The notes under the pieces were generated by a model. That model did no database searches. It had not been told where the DNA came from and saw nothing but the letters and a program-made list of their open reading frames with translations. Position numbers and translations under genes: made by a program. A DNA stretch of 64,000 nt from an uncultured Acidobacteriota bacterium (GTDB taxonomy: Bacteria; Acidobacteriota; JAAYUB01), in the NCBI GenBank assembly GCA_937925645.1, contig CALAMB010000189.1, positions 62,001 to 126,000 on the forward strand, in the 5' to 3' direction. Positions 15,945 to 25,448 of this stretch are shown piece by piece; the first letter of the stretch is position 1; every line of letters starts with the position of its first letter.

Positions 15945-18791
15945 ATGATCCGCATGACAGGTGCCATTTGTATTCTGTTCTTCCTGTCTGGTGTTGCCGC
16001 CCTCCTGTTCGAATCTCTCTGGTTTGTTCAAGCCAGTTTGGCCTTGGGCAACAGCGTGTGGGCCTCCGCCCTGGTGCTGGCCGGCTTCATGGGTGGACTC
16101 GGCGTGGGCAACGCGGTCGCAATCCGGCAGGCGGATCGCTGGTCCCGGCCACTGCTTGCATATCTGATTCTGGAAGTTGCGGTGGGCGGCACCGGTTACG
16201 CGCTGGTTTGGCTGTTGCCGGCCTTGTCACCCCTCTTGGCGCCGTTGTTCGGTCAAATTTTGGACAACGCCATCCTGCTTAACGGGATTCGCCTGGCCCT
16301 GTCGTTTCTACTGATGCTTGTTCCCACTACCGCCATGGGCATGACATTGCCGTTGCTGGTCCGGGCGATACATCGCCAAGATTCAAACTTCGGTCGGGCT
16401 CTGGGCAACTTGTACGGTTGGAACACACTGGGCGCAATGGTCGGGGCACTGATCGGAGAACTGGGCCTGGTCGCCAGCGTGGGTATCCGGGGTGCCGCCG
16501 CAGTCGCCGGTGCCCTGAATATTCTGGCCGCCTTGCTGGCCTTCCGTCTGGACCGCCGTCAACCCAACAACCGGGCCGTGGAACTGGAACATCACCGCGA
16601 GGCGCCAAAGCCCTTTCCGCCGGCAGTGTGGCTCTTGGCTGCGGCAGCGGCCCTGAGTGGAGCTGTGTTCCTTGCGCTGGAAGTTGTCTGGTTTCGCCTG
16701 CTGCTCATCTTCCACAACGCCTTCAGCTGGAATTTCAGCCTGATGTTGGCAGTCGTACTGGCCGGCATCGGCTCCGGTGGATTGATCGCCGCACGTTTTT
16801 TCAAACGGTTGGATACGGTCTATTGTCTCGCGGGACCAGCGGCTTTGCTTGCCGGGACTTGGGTTGCCGGCGGATATTTCCTGGCGGGACCGGTTCTCAG
16901 GCCCGGCTCCGGTTGGTCGCCGGATCTCGCCGTTCTACCGGGTGCCATATCGCTCATGTTTCCCGTGGCGCTTGCCTCGGGCGTGCTATTCACTCTGCTG
17001 GGACAAGCCATCCAATCCAAAGTGGTCACCGTCGGCCGGTCCACCGCGGTGACGACGCTGGCCAACACCGGCGGCGCAATGGTCGGTTCCCTGGCGGGAG
17101 CGTTCATGCTAATACCGGCATGGGGTATTGAACAGTCTCTTTTTATCCTGGCCGCGGCATACGGTGGCGTCGCCATCTTGACTGCAATTGCCTTGCCCCG
17201 CCCACCATCTGTTTGGCGGATGGCCAGCTGGTCTGCGACCATTGTGTTTGTGGTCGCCCTGGGCTTGTTTCCTTTCGGTCGAATGGCGGATGTTTACCTG
17301 AGTGCCGCCAGGTCCGGTTTCGAAGCCGCCGGCGAGCACCCCGTCGTTATCCGGGAAGGTTTGACCGAAACCATCCAGTACCTGCGGCGTGAGCTGCTGG
17401 GTGTGCCGTACTACTTCCGGATGGTGACCAACAATCATTCCATGTCAGCCACCGACGTTCGCAGTCGCCGGTACATGAGCCTGTTCGCCTGGCTGCCGGG
17501 CGCCGTGCATCCGGCTCCCCGACGCGCCCTGCTGATCTGCTTCGGTGTGGGCACGACCGCTGGCGCGCTGACCGACATACCCGGATTACAATCCGTTGAT
17601 GTGGTGGATATCTCCCGCGATGTGTTGGAGCTGGGCTCCATCCCGTTTCCGAATCCCGGGATGAATCCGCTGTTGGATCCGCGCGTTCGGACCGTGGTCG
17701 AGGACGGCCGGTTCTTTCTGCAGACCACGCCCAACCGGTACGATATCATCACGGCCGAGCCGCCGCCGCCAAAGCATGCAGGGATCGCCAGTCTGTATTC
17801 CCGGGAGTATTTCCATCTGGTGCGCGACCGCCTGGCCGACGGAGGGATCGTCTCTTACTGGCTGCCGGTATACCAACTGACCGAGTTGGAAGCTCGGGCC
17901 ATCTCAGCCGGCTTCCTGGACGCCTTCCCCGAGGCGTCGTTGTGGACCGGCGCCGGCCTCGACTGGATGCTGGTCGGAATCAAACCGCCGCTTCGCGCCA
18001 CCACCCCGACGGCCATCGATCGCCTGTGGACGCAGCCGGCCACGAAAACCAAACTCGACGCGCTGCTGTTATCCAGTCCGGCCCATCTTGGGGCCACCTT
18101 CATCACCGACGGCACCCGTCTGCGGGATTGGATCGGAACGGCGCCGCCCCTCACCGACGACCATCCCAAACGCCTGGCTTCGCGTGAAACCGACAACCGG
18201 CCGGATCTCCCGGTGTTTATCGCCTTCATGAACAGCCCTTCTTCAGCTGAAGACTTTAGCCGCAGCGGGTTGATTCAACAGTTCTTTCCCGAACCTTACC
18301 GGCAGGCAGCCTTAAGACAGTTTCCCCGCCAGGTGACCATCAACGCGGTGCTTTCGACCACATACACCTTGAATCTGGTTCCTTACTTACACCGACATCT
18401 CGATGACCCGGAAGTGGTCAATGCGGTGTTCTGGATGCTCAAAAGCGACGCCCATGACGCCCGGGCCATTGTCACCGACAATCTGGGAAAGGGACTGCTT
18501 GATGAAGGCGTCTACAATACACTGGCCTTGTCCGCCCTGATTGATAGAGACCTGCCCTCAGCCGATCGTTGGCTGGCAAACGCTCAGCCGTCCGCGCCTT
18601 CTGTCTATCTCCCGTTTCGCATCTATTTTCGGCTCCGGCTCGGCGATGTGCCGGGAGCCCGGCAATTGGCCCGTCAATTAATCGCCGGCGCCGACACTGA
18701 CCGGCCAGCCGTCGAGGACTACCTGATCTGGGTGTTTGGCGTATTCGGTCAGACCATTGACTTCCCCCTCGCGTCTGGAACCTCATCATGA
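15945..18791 (+). CDS. Membrane protein fused to a spermidine-synthase-like domain
   Basis: A 948-residue protein. Residues 1-about 460 hold roughly eleven membrane helices, opening with SGVAALLFESLWFVQASLAL as in the transporter-like half of fused 'spermidine synthase' proteins. Residues about 500-700 form a Rossmann aminopropyltransferase-like domain with the SAM/dcSAM-binding loop CFGVGTTAGAL (near 527) and VVDISRDVLEL. The usual catalytic DxxD segment is replaced by ITAEPPPPKHAG, so polyamine synthesis is doubtful. The last about 240 residues look helical and TPR-like. It overlaps the radical-SAM gene by ATGA, so the two are co-translated. ATG at 15945 or the next ATG at 15954 could be the start; no strong ribosome site separates them. 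Confidence 0.82.
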   Translation: MIRMTGAICILFFLSGVAALLFESLWFVQASLALGNSVWASALVLAGFMGGLGVGNAVAIRQADRWSRPLLAYLILEVAVGGTGYALVWLLPALSPLLAPLFGQILDNAILLNGIRLALSFLLMLVPTTAMGMTLPLLVRAIHRQDSNFGRALGNLYGWNTLGAMVGALIGELGLVASVGIRGAAAVAGALNILAALLAFRLDRRQPNNRAVELEHHREAPKPFPPAVWLLAAAAALSGAVFLALEVVWFRLLLIFHNAFSWNFSLMLAVVLAGIGSGGLIAARFFKRLDTVYCLAGPAALLAGTWVAGGYFLAGPVLRPGSGWSPDLAVLPGAISLMFPVALASGVLFTLLGQAIQSKVVTVGRSTAVTTLANTGGAMVGSLAGAFMLIPAWGIEQSLFILAAAYGGVAILTAIALPRPPSVWRMASWSATIVFVVALGLFPFGRMADVYLSAARSGFEAAGEHPVVIREGLTETIQYLRRELLGVPYYFRMVTNNHSMSATDVRSRRYMSLFAWLPGAVHPAPRRALLICFGVGTTAGALTDIPGLQSVDVVDISRDVLELGSIPFPNPGMNPLLDPRVRTVVEDGRFFLQTTPNRYDIITAEPPPPKHAGIASLYSREYFHLVRDRLADGGIVSYWLPVYQLTELEARAISAGFLDAFPEASLWTGAGLDWMLVGIKPPLRATTPTAIDRLWTQPATKTKLDALLLSSPAHLGATFITDGTRLRDWIGTAPPLTDDHPKRLASRETDNRPDLPVFIAFMNSPSSAEDFSRSGLIQQFFPEPYRQAALRQFPRQVTINAVLSTTYTLNLVPYLHRHLDDPEVVNAVFWMLKSDAHDARAIVTDNLGKGLLDEGVYNTLALSALIDRDLPSADRWLANAQPSAPSVYLPFRIYFRLRLGDVPGARQLARQLIAGADTDRPAVEDYLIWVFGVFGQTIDFPLASGTSS

Positions 18792-20104
18792 AGCCACTCG
18801 CGGTGGTGTTTCTGCAGCAACGGAACAACAAACACAGCGTAGCCGCTCTGGCTGGCGCGCTGGAATCGGTCGAAGACCGCCTCGGATTGACGGTCTGGTT
18901 CGCCCGGCCGCGCCAGGTGATCGATCGCCTGAGCCAGGCGGCCGCGATACACCGCCAGGTGGTTCTGGCCTGGTCGTTTCACACACCCGATGTTTTGTCG
19001 GTGGCGCCGGCCTTGCGGGACATTCGTCAACGGGCGGCGGCGAACCGCTGGCCGTTGCTCGCACTCGCCGGCGGGGCGCACCCTTCGGGTGATCCGGCCG
19101 GGACGTTGCGGCTGGGCTTCGACTACGTGCTGCGCGGCGAGGCAGAAGCCAGCCTCCCGCACTTCCTGGCGGCGCTGGCCGCCGGCGGCGGCCACCGGAA
19201 TACGCCGGGGCTTGGCTGGCTGGACAACGACGCGTACTGTCAGAATCGGCGCCCGCGGCCCGTCAACCTGGATCTTTATCCTCCGTTCGCCGCCCGTCAC
19301 AGCCTGTTCGCGCCCATCGAGATCAGCCGCGGTTGCCCTTGTCACTGCGGATTCTGTCAGACACCGGCGTTGCTCGGCCGGCGGATGCGCCATCGAAGTC
19401 TTGACACAGTAGTCCATCACGCCGAGGTCATGCGCCGCCACGAGCTGACAGACCTGCGATTTGTCTCGACCAACGCATTCGCCTGGGGTTCAGCCGACGG
19501 ACAGACGCCCAATCCGGCGGGTATCGAAGCCCTGTTGAACGCGCTGGGCGGCATCTTTGACAAAGGCCGCATTTACTTCGGGTCCTTTCCCTCTGAAGTC
19601 CGGCCCGATTCCGTCACACTCGAGCTTGCTGCAATGGTCCGCCGGCTGGCCGGCAACGACAACGTTGTGATCGGAGCCCAATCCGGCAGCGACCGCATGC
19701 TGGAGCGCCTGCGCCGCGGGCACGACGTGGCCCAGGTAGTTCGGGCCGTGGAGATCCTGCGCAACGCCGGTTTCCGCGTTTATGTCGATTTCATATTCGC
19801 CCTGCCCGGCGAGCGCGAGGAAGACCAACGCCTGACCCGCGTCCTGATGCGCCGTGTTTCGGATCTGGGTGCGATCGTCCATGGCCACGCCTTTCTGCCT
19901 CTGCCGGGCACTCCGCTCCACCGCGCCCAACCCGGGCGGGTGGATGCCGAAACCCGCCAGCTGGCGCTGGAGTTGGCCGGCTCCGGCCAGCACTGTGGGC
20001 ATTGGCGGCAGCAGGAAGAACTGGCCGTCCGCCTGAACCGGTTTTACCGGGAACAATCGCCTGCCGCATCCGACGACAACAGTTCAACCGCTGGAGTTGA
20101 GTAA
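18788..20104 (+). CDS. B12-binding / radical SAM domain protein
   Basis: A 438-residue enzyme. Residues 1-about 165 look like a cobalamin-binding-type domain (VVFLQQRNNKHSVAALAGAL; ALAGGAHPSGDP). The radical-SAM core begins at ISRGCPCHCGFC, where C-xxx-C-xx-C is formed by the first, third and fourth cysteines. Later core motifs are GSFPSEVRPD, IGAQSGSDRMLERLRRGH and YVDFIFALPGEREED. Layout and length suggest the B12-binding/radical-SAM family named after the archaeal protein MJ_1487; that match is by memory and not searched. No classic DxHxxG B12 ligand motif is evident. The substrate is unknown. Its ATG overlaps the preceding membrane/synthase gene. Confidence 0.88.
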   Translation: MKPLAVVFLQQRNNKHSVAALAGALESVEDRLGLTVWFARPRQVIDRLSQAAAIHRQVVLAWSFHTPDVLSVAPALRDIRQRAAANRWPLLALAGGAHPSGDPAGTLRLGFDYVLRGEAEASLPHFLAALAAGGGHRNTPGLGWLDNDAYCQNRRPRPVNLDLYPPFAARHSLFAPIEISRGCPCHCGFCQTPALLGRRMRHRSLDTVVHHAEVMRRHELTDLRFVSTNAFAWGSADGQTPNPAGIEALLNALGGIFDKGRIYFGSFPSEVRPDSVTLELAAMVRRLAGNDNVVIGAQSGSDRMLERLRRGHDVAQVVRAVEILRNAGFRVYVDFIFALPGEREEDQRLTRVLMRRVSDLGAIVHGHAFLPLPGTPLHRAQPGRVDAETRQLALELAGSGQHCGHWRQQEELAVRLNRFYREQSPAASDDNSSTAGVE

Positions 20105-20232
20105 TCGGAACTCCCCTCCCGGTATCGATTTATAAAATAGGGTGAATTCCCCAACCGCATGAATTGGCTCCTTCCGGTGGCGCATCGGGCACCATTGCGG
20201 TGCGGCGCTTGGGTGCCGCGGACATCAGACGA

Positions 20233-20967
20233 TCATTGGGTGCGGCGCGAAAGATAGCCGGCGAGAAGCTCCCGCAGGTGTTCGCCATCGAACGGATGGT
20301 AGTGGCCGGGGTAGACGATCCGGACCGGCAAATCCAACAGACGGTGAGCGGAAGCGGCGTATGCCGCACGGTCGCTGCCGGGCAGCTTGTCCAACAGCTC
20401 ACCGTCGTAAACGACATCACCGGAGTAGAGTTCCTGGCTGGCGGGTTCGTACAGGGCGATGCATCCCGGTGAATGGCCCGGCAAGTGGATCACCTCCAGT
20501 TTCCGGTCTCCCAGATCCAGCAGGTCGCCATCCGCCAACAGACGGCTGGGAACAACCGGCCGGAAACGGTAGTCGGCGGCCCGGAATCCCGCTACCGGCT
20601 GGCGGGTGAAGTGTTCATCCAGGATCCAGCCCATGGCCGGGTCGCTGAGAGTCATCACCGGATCGGCGTCCGCCAGCGCAGCCGCCTCCGCCGCGTGAAT
20701 CGCCACATCAGCGAACGCGGCCAAACCGCCCGCATGATCAAAATGGACGTGGGATGCCACGGCCAGCAGCGGCTTGTTGATACGATCCACCAGGGCCGCC
20801 CGCAGATCGGCGACGCCGGTGCCCGCATCCAGGAGCAGGTCTCGATCCCGACCGCGGATGAGCCACACGTTCGCCCGGTTCCACTGCCAGTAGAAGGGTT
20901 CGGTGATCCACACCAGCCGCGGGTGGAGCGGCTGAACATTGAACCAGTGTTCGGCGATTGGTATCAC
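20233..20967 (-). CDS. MBL-fold metallo-hydrolase
   Basis: A 244-residue metallo-beta-lactamase-fold hydrolase. Zinc ligands are visible: SHVHFDHAGG (HxHxDH), the later His of LPGHSPGC, the Asp of YSGDVVYDG and the His of YPGHYHPF. This complete di-metal set resembles glyoxalase-II-like or general MBL hydrolases; the physiological substrate cannot be told. The only credible start is a GTG at 20967 with GGAAAG upstream. It lies 33 nt downstream of the kinase/Ppx-like gene on the same strand, so they are probably co-transcribed. Between its stop and the convergent radical-SAM gene I see no convincing terminator. Confidence 0.9.
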   Translation of the reverse strand: MIPIAEHWFNVQPLHPRLVWITEPFYWQWNRANVWLIRGRDRDLLLDAGTGVADLRAALVDRINKPLLAVASHVHFDHAGGLAAFADVAIHAAEAAALADADPVMTLSDPAMGWILDEHFTRQPVAGFRAADYRFRPVVPSRLLADGDLLDLGDRKLEVIHLPGHSPGCIALYEPASQELYSGDVVYDGELLDKLPGSDRAAYAASAHRLLDLPVRIVYPGHYHPFDGEHLRELLAGYLSRRTQ

Positions 20968-21000
20968 GCGACTTTCCAGGAACCCGGCTGCCGTCAGTGA

Positions 21001-23193
21001 TCAGCGGGTCGCCGCCTGCGCGTGTTGCCTTGCGGCGTATCGCGCCAGGTATCCTTTGAACCAGCCTTGATTGGCGTATCGGATGAAGTAAAGCTGCTTC
21101 CGATCGAATTCGAGCTGGTCGGCCAACAGAACCATCAGGGCGCCTCCGGCGACGAGCTGCTTGACATGGAAAATGTCCCGGATGTTGAGAATCTCCTGCA
21201 GGGCTTCCTGCTGCACGACCTCGTCTTCGATTTTGGAGAGATCGGGGCCGACCACCGCGGTCGGATCCTTGACGATCCGCGCATAGAACGTGCGGATATC
21301 TTCGGCGGTGAACGATACGGTGGGATCCCGCCGCTCGGGATACGTCAGGGTTACCAGCGCCCACACAATTCCCCCGCTGAGATAGACATCCCGCCGGTTG
21401 AGCAATCCGGGCTTTCGTTCGATTTTTTCCGCAAGAATCGGCAGGATGTGATTCCGGATTGTACGGTCAATGCAGGCCGGCTCGTGATCCACAGGACCGC
21501 ATTCCCGGTCAATCTCCAACGACAGCGATTTGGAACCGACCGGTATGTCCATGGGCACGAACCGGTCTCCCCCCACGCTCTTTTCCAGATATCCGCCTTT
21601 CGTGTTGCCGCTGCCCAGATCCAGAGCCAGTGCGGTGTAGATCGCCCGCGGGGGCAGGATGCCCAGCGCACCCAGCTCGGCCTCTTGTTCGGCGGTGATG
21701 AATTGGACGGAGCAACCGGTGGTCTGCAAGACTTCCCGCTTGAGTGTCTCGAGGCGGGCCACCGCCCACGGCCCCTTAAGTTCCGCCGCGTTCACCACTC
21801 CGCTGCTGCCGGCGATGACGATCCGGTCATCGGGCAGATGATGTCCTTCCCGGACCCATCGGTAGAGTTCCGCGATTTCTCGGACGGACTCGGCGATGGC
21901 GTCCGGACTGTAGGTTATCATTGACGAGGTGATATGGCGACGATCCAACTCCTGATAATCGCCCAAGCCCTCCGCGTGTTCGCCAAAGCGGGCGATGACC
22001 GCCCGGACCCCGGATGCGCCCACCTCGATGCCGCCGTAGACGCCGGGTGGGACCACATACTCCGGTGCCGTTGGCGCCAACCCCAGCTTGGCTCCGATGG
22101 CGGCCCAACCGGGATACACGGCCAGTGCCGCCAGCACCAGCGCCGCCAGCACCGGTGCCACGTAGAGCGGCCGGCGCGCCAGCGCCTGCCACCAACCGGC
22201 CCGAGCCGGCGGACCGAAGCCGGCGGCGCGCGTCCTGCCCGTGGTCTCCTCGTCCAGAGTGGAGGTGTCGCTGGCGGCGCTTGTCCACGGGGTGTCATCA
22301 GGCCGCAGAGCACCCTCCGGCCCAGCGGTCTCAGCCGGAGCGATGGCATCGAAGATCGTCTCCAGCCCACCATCGGTCAGCCCCTCCTGCCGCCGGGTGT
22401 CCTCGCATAATCCGGCAAAATCCGACAGATTGGCCAGACGGTTGCTGCGCTCCTTGTTCAGCATGCGCGCCACGGCCTCGCTCAGAACCTGGGGACATCC
22501 GGACAGCGTGTTGCCCAGCAGGGGGGGATTGTGGGTGAGTATTCTGTAGAGCACCCCGGTGGCGTTCTCGGCCTGGAAGGGATTGTCGCCCTGGAGCAAC
22601 TCATAGGCGATGACACCGAGCGAATACTGATCCGCGCGGGCATCCACCGGTTCACCCCGCGCCTGCTCGGGGCTCATGTAGGCGAGGGTTCCCACGGTAA
22701 CCCCTTCGCGGGTGTGAATGGTTGACTCGACCAGCCGGGCGATGCCGAAGTCGACAATCTTCACCGAGCCGTTTCGGGTGACGATCAAGTTGGCCGGTTT
22801 GACATCCCGGTGAACCACACCGTTTTGGTGGGCGTAATCAAGCCCCCGGGCCACTTGGGACAGGATATTCAGCGTCTGCGCAAGGGAGAAGCGGATTCCG
22901 GCATCACGGAGCTGCTTCAGGTTTCGGCCTTCCAGGTACTCCATGACGATGTAGGGCATGCCGTCTTCTTCATAAAGGTCATGGATCTGGACAATGTTGG
23001 GATGTGGAATTTGGGCCAGCGCCCGGGCTTCCTTCAGAAAGCGGGCGGCCTTTTCCGCATCGTCGATGAATTGGGGAAAGAGCGCTTTGATGGCGACATA
23101 GCGAGCCAGCCGGCGGTCGTAGCCCTTGTAGACCGTGCCCATGGCACCGGCTCCGATCGTGCCGACGATCTCGTATTTTCCGATGGATTTCAT
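21001..23193 (-). CDS. Ser/Thr protein kinase fused through a membrane helix to a Ppx/GppA-like domain
   Basis: A 730-residue protein. Residues about 5-270 are a Hanks-type kinase: glycine loop IGAGAMGTVYKG, ATP lysine in VAIKA, catalytic HRDVKPANL, DFG and GTLAYMSPEQ. A Ser/Thr/Pro-rich linker and one membrane helix (about 344-361, VAPVLAALVLAALAV) follow. The last about 340 residues resemble the actin-like ATPase fold of exopolyphosphatase/GppA: GGIEVGASGVRAVIARF, TAEQEAELGALGIL, ALDLGSGNTKGGYLE and YLSGGIVWAL. Simple topology puts this domain outside the cytoplasm, which is odd for a nucleotide or polyphosphate enzyme. The ATG at 23193 is preferred over a TTG three codons earlier. The kinase call is firm; the C-terminal assignment is by motif reading. 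Confidence 0.85.
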   Translation of the reverse strand: MKSIGKYEIVGTIGAGAMGTVYKGYDRRLARYVAIKALFPQFIDDAEKAARFLKEARALAQIPHPNIVQIHDLYEEDGMPYIVMEYLEGRNLKQLRDAGIRFSLAQTLNILSQVARGLDYAHQNGVVHRDVKPANLIVTRNGSVKIVDFGIARLVESTIHTREGVTVGTLAYMSPEQARGEPVDARADQYSLGVIAYELLQGDNPFQAENATGVLYRILTHNPPLLGNTLSGCPQVLSEAVARMLNKERSNRLANLSDFAGLCEDTRRQEGLTDGGLETIFDAIAPAETAGPEGALRPDDTPWTSAASDTSTLDEETTGRTRAAGFGPPARAGWWQALARRPLYVAPVLAALVLAALAVYPGWAAIGAKLGLAPTAPEYVVPPGVYGGIEVGASGVRAVIARFGEHAEGLGDYQELDRRHITSSMITYSPDAIAESVREIAELYRWVREGHHLPDDRIVIAGSSGVVNAAELKGPWAVARLETLKREVLQTTGCSVQFITAEQEAELGALGILPPRAIYTALALDLGSGNTKGGYLEKSVGGDRFVPMDIPVGSKSLSLEIDRECGPVDHEPACIDRTIRNHILPILAEKIERKPGLLNRRDVYLSGGIVWALVTLTYPERRDPTVSFTAEDIRTFYARIVKDPTAVVGPDLSKIEDEVVQQEALQEILNIRDIFHVKQLVAGGALMVLLADQLEFDRKQLYFIRYANQGWFKGYLARYAARQHAQAATR

Positions 23194-23313
23194 GCGCCTC
23201 AATCTATCACAGGAAGACGGCGATGAGAAGCTCTCACCCTTTGAACGCGGTTGTCGTCACAGATGCCGCCGCGAGCTGCCGGCGATACCGGGCCGCGGCG
23301 GGGACGCCCCGGC

Positions 23314-23928
23314 TTACTTGTGTCGGACGTACAGCATTTCCATCGACCGGAACAGCTTGCCGTCGGGGCCGACATCGAACGCTTCCATCCGGCGGTGATC
23401 CGCGTCGTCCTCATACTCCACCGCCCGCTGCTGGCGGTACTTGTTGGCAACCGGGTCCGGCAGGTCGCCGATGTACTCCACCGATTTCCCGTCGGCGGCG
23501 GGCGTGCCTTCGGAGGTCATGATGCCCGTGCTCATGCTGTCGATCCAGACGGCCACGTACTTTTTCTTGATATTGTCAAAACCGAGCAAACCCAGTCCGC
23601 TGAACGGCTGCCCCAAGGCCGTGCTTTCGATTTTCTCCAGTACGTACCGGCCGCCCATGATCAAACTGCATTCACTGACGCCTTTTGATTCCTCAGCCGG
23701 TGCTCCGGGGGCCGGCCACATGCGAACCGTGACATCCCAGGTGCCCGCGCGTTGCCGGAACTGCCGGTGCGGTTCGCCGATCTCCGCGTAGCGGGCGTAG
23801 GCGGCCATCGTCGCCTGCATCGGGTCTTCCTTGGCTGGAGTCGCCTCCTGGCCCAGGGCCGGTACGCCCAGAACCAGCAGGGTCACAACGTTGACAAGTG
23901 CACACCAACAAATCCAGTTGGTTTTCAT
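23314..23928 (-). CDS. Secreted DUF1579 family protein
   Basis: A 204-residue protein with a signal peptide (ICWCALVNVVTLLVLG, cleavage near ALGQE). The mature part matches the DUF1579 pattern: 'EPHRQFRQRAGTWDVTVRMW', GRYVLEKI, LLGFDNIKKKYVAVWIDSM and a C-terminal RMEAFDVGPDGK. The family is a beta-barrel-like fold of unknown function, common in Acidobacteria and Planctomycetes. AAGGAGG six bases before the ATG at 23928 fixes the start; the ATG 18 bases upstream would read through that site. It is transcribed away from the aminotransferase gene. Confidence 0.85.
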   Translation of the reverse strand: MKTNWICWCALVNVVTLLVLGVPALGQEATPAKEDPMQATMAAYARYAEIGEPHRQFRQRAGTWDVTVRMWPAPGAPAEESKGVSECSLIMGGRYVLEKIESTALGQPFSGLGLLGFDNIKKKYVAVWIDSMSTGIMTSEGTPAADGKSVEYIGDLPDPVANKYRQQRAVEYEDDADHRRMEAFDVGPDGKLFRSMEMLYVRHK

Positions 23929-24165
23929 GTTTTCCTCCTTAGACACGGCTGTCCTGTATCAGTCCATTTCCTTATTGAATGCTATCGGACTATTTAAATT
24001 TAGATTCATATCGAGGCGGGTTTGATTCTCCTGATCCCCGAAAACTGCTCGGCTGATTGCATCCAACCGTTGGCGGAGGTATCATCACGCGATCACGTCC
24101 GGCGCCGGCTGTCGGCTTCGGTCCTGATTGATTCTACCCCACCATCGCCAGCCCAGGAGATCGTG
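23929..24165. other. Divergent intergenic region (DUF1579 / aminotransferase)
   Basis: A 237-base spacer between two divergent genes. The half next to the DUF1579 gene is AT-rich (around 23970-24010) and probably holds promoters for one or both genes, but no clean -35/-10 pair was found. No open frame here looks protein-coding. Confidence 0.4.
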
Positions 24166-25287
24166 ATGAATATCCGGGATTTTCAGCTGGAGCGTTATTT
24201 TGCCGCACACGAGTTCCGCGCGCGATTCCTGCTCAGCCCGTCAGACTGCGAGAGCTTGTCGCTGGCGGAGCTGCTGACGCACGCGGATGCGGACAGTCTG
24301 GCTCTCTGGCAGGAGATGCAACTGGGTTACACGCAGTCAGCGGGCCACCCGCTCCTTCGGACCGAAATCGCCAGGCTCCACATCGAGGCAACTCCAGAGG
24401 ACATCCTCGTCTGCGCGCCGGAGGAGGGCATCTTCATCGCCATGCACTGTATCCTCCGGCCGGGCGACCATGTGGTGGTGATGGCTCCCTGCTACCAGTC
24501 GTTGGCGGAGTTGCCACGCGCGCTGGGCTGCACTGTCGACCGGTGGTCGGTCCGCGTGCAGGGCGATCGCTGGAATCTTGATCTCGAGGAACTGGCCGCC
24601 CGGATCACGCCGCGGACCCGGCTGGTCGTGGTCAATTTCCCGCACAACCCCACCGGCTATATGCCCGACACCACCGTCACGGCCGGCCTGCTGGAACTGC
24701 TGCGGGCCCATGACGCGATGTTGTTCGCCGACGAGATGTACCGTTTTCTGGAGCACGATCTCGAGCGCCGTCCGGTTTCGCTGTTGGACCAGCACGAACG
24801 AACGATCGTTCTGGGCGGGCTATCCAAATCGTTCAGCCTGCCGGGTCTGCGCATCGGCTGGCTGGCCACCCGTGATCGTCGATTACTGGACCGCTGCGCC
24901 ACGTTCAAGGACTACACCACCATCTGCAGCGCAGCGCCATCGGAGATTCTGGCAATCATGGCCCTGCGTCGAAAAGACGGCATCATCGCGGCGAACCGGC
25001 GGATCATCGGCGCCAATCTCGACTCCTGCCGGTCGTTTTGCCGGGAGCATTCCCGCTGGCTGGAATGGCTGGAGCCGGACGGGGGCTCCACGGCTTTTCC
25101 CCGACTACGGCCCCCGCTTGAAGCGGATGGTTTCTGCGACCGCCTGCTGCATCGCCGCAGTGTGATGGCCGCCTCCGGCCGTCTGTTCGATTGGCCGGGT
25201 GAGCACGTCCGGCTGGGCCTGGGCCGCCGAAACCTGCCGGACGTGCTGGCCGAGGTCGCCGATGAATTGGCTGCCCGTGATCAGTAG
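24166..25287 (+). CDS. PLP-dependent aminotransferase, class I/II
   Basis: A 373-residue fold-type-I aminotransferase. Motifs are a PLP-phosphate region CAPEEGIFIAMHC, NFPHNPTGY (substrate/PLP Asn and Pro), ADEMYRF (PLP ring Asp-x-x-Tyr) and the Schiff-base lysine in LGGLSKSFSLPGLRIGW. Family members with this pattern act on varied amino acids, so no substrate is given. The frame is open 48 codons further upstream, but AGGAG six bases before the ATG at 24166 and the start of alignable sequence (MNIRDFQLERYF) support the shorter form. It is monocistronic as far as can be seen. HisC of the his operon is a separate, divergent aminotransferase. Confidence 0.9.
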   Translation: MNIRDFQLERYFAAHEFRARFLLSPSDCESLSLAELLTHADADSLALWQEMQLGYTQSAGHPLLRTEIARLHIEATPEDILVCAPEEGIFIAMHCILRPGDHVVVMAPCYQSLAELPRALGCTVDRWSVRVQGDRWNLDLEELAARITPRTRLVVVNFPHNPTGYMPDTTVTAGLLELLRAHDAMLFADEMYRFLEHDLERRPVSLLDQHERTIVLGGLSKSFSLPGLRIGWLATRDRRLLDRCATFKDYTTICSAAPSEILAIMALRRKDGIIAANRRIIGANLDSCRSFCREHSRWLEWLEPDGGSTAFPRLRPPLEADGFCDRLLHRRSVMAASGRLFDWPGEHVRLGLGRRNLPDVLAEVADELAARDQ

Positions 25288-25448
25288 TGATCACGACTCC
25301 GCCGACACACGTTCGCCATCCCCCTGCGTTTTCGCCGAACTTGTCTGTGGACCAATCGTAATAATCTGAAGTTGAATGCGTGTGGCTTTTCCGGATTGCA
25401 ACCAGCAAGGGCTGATTGTTCCGACCCCGCAGCCGCCAGGAGGTTTAG

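Noticed and set aside
20105..20232. Terminator between the radical-SAM and MBL genes
   Set aside because: Inverted repeats such as GCACC/GGTGC are present but no T-run follows on either strand.
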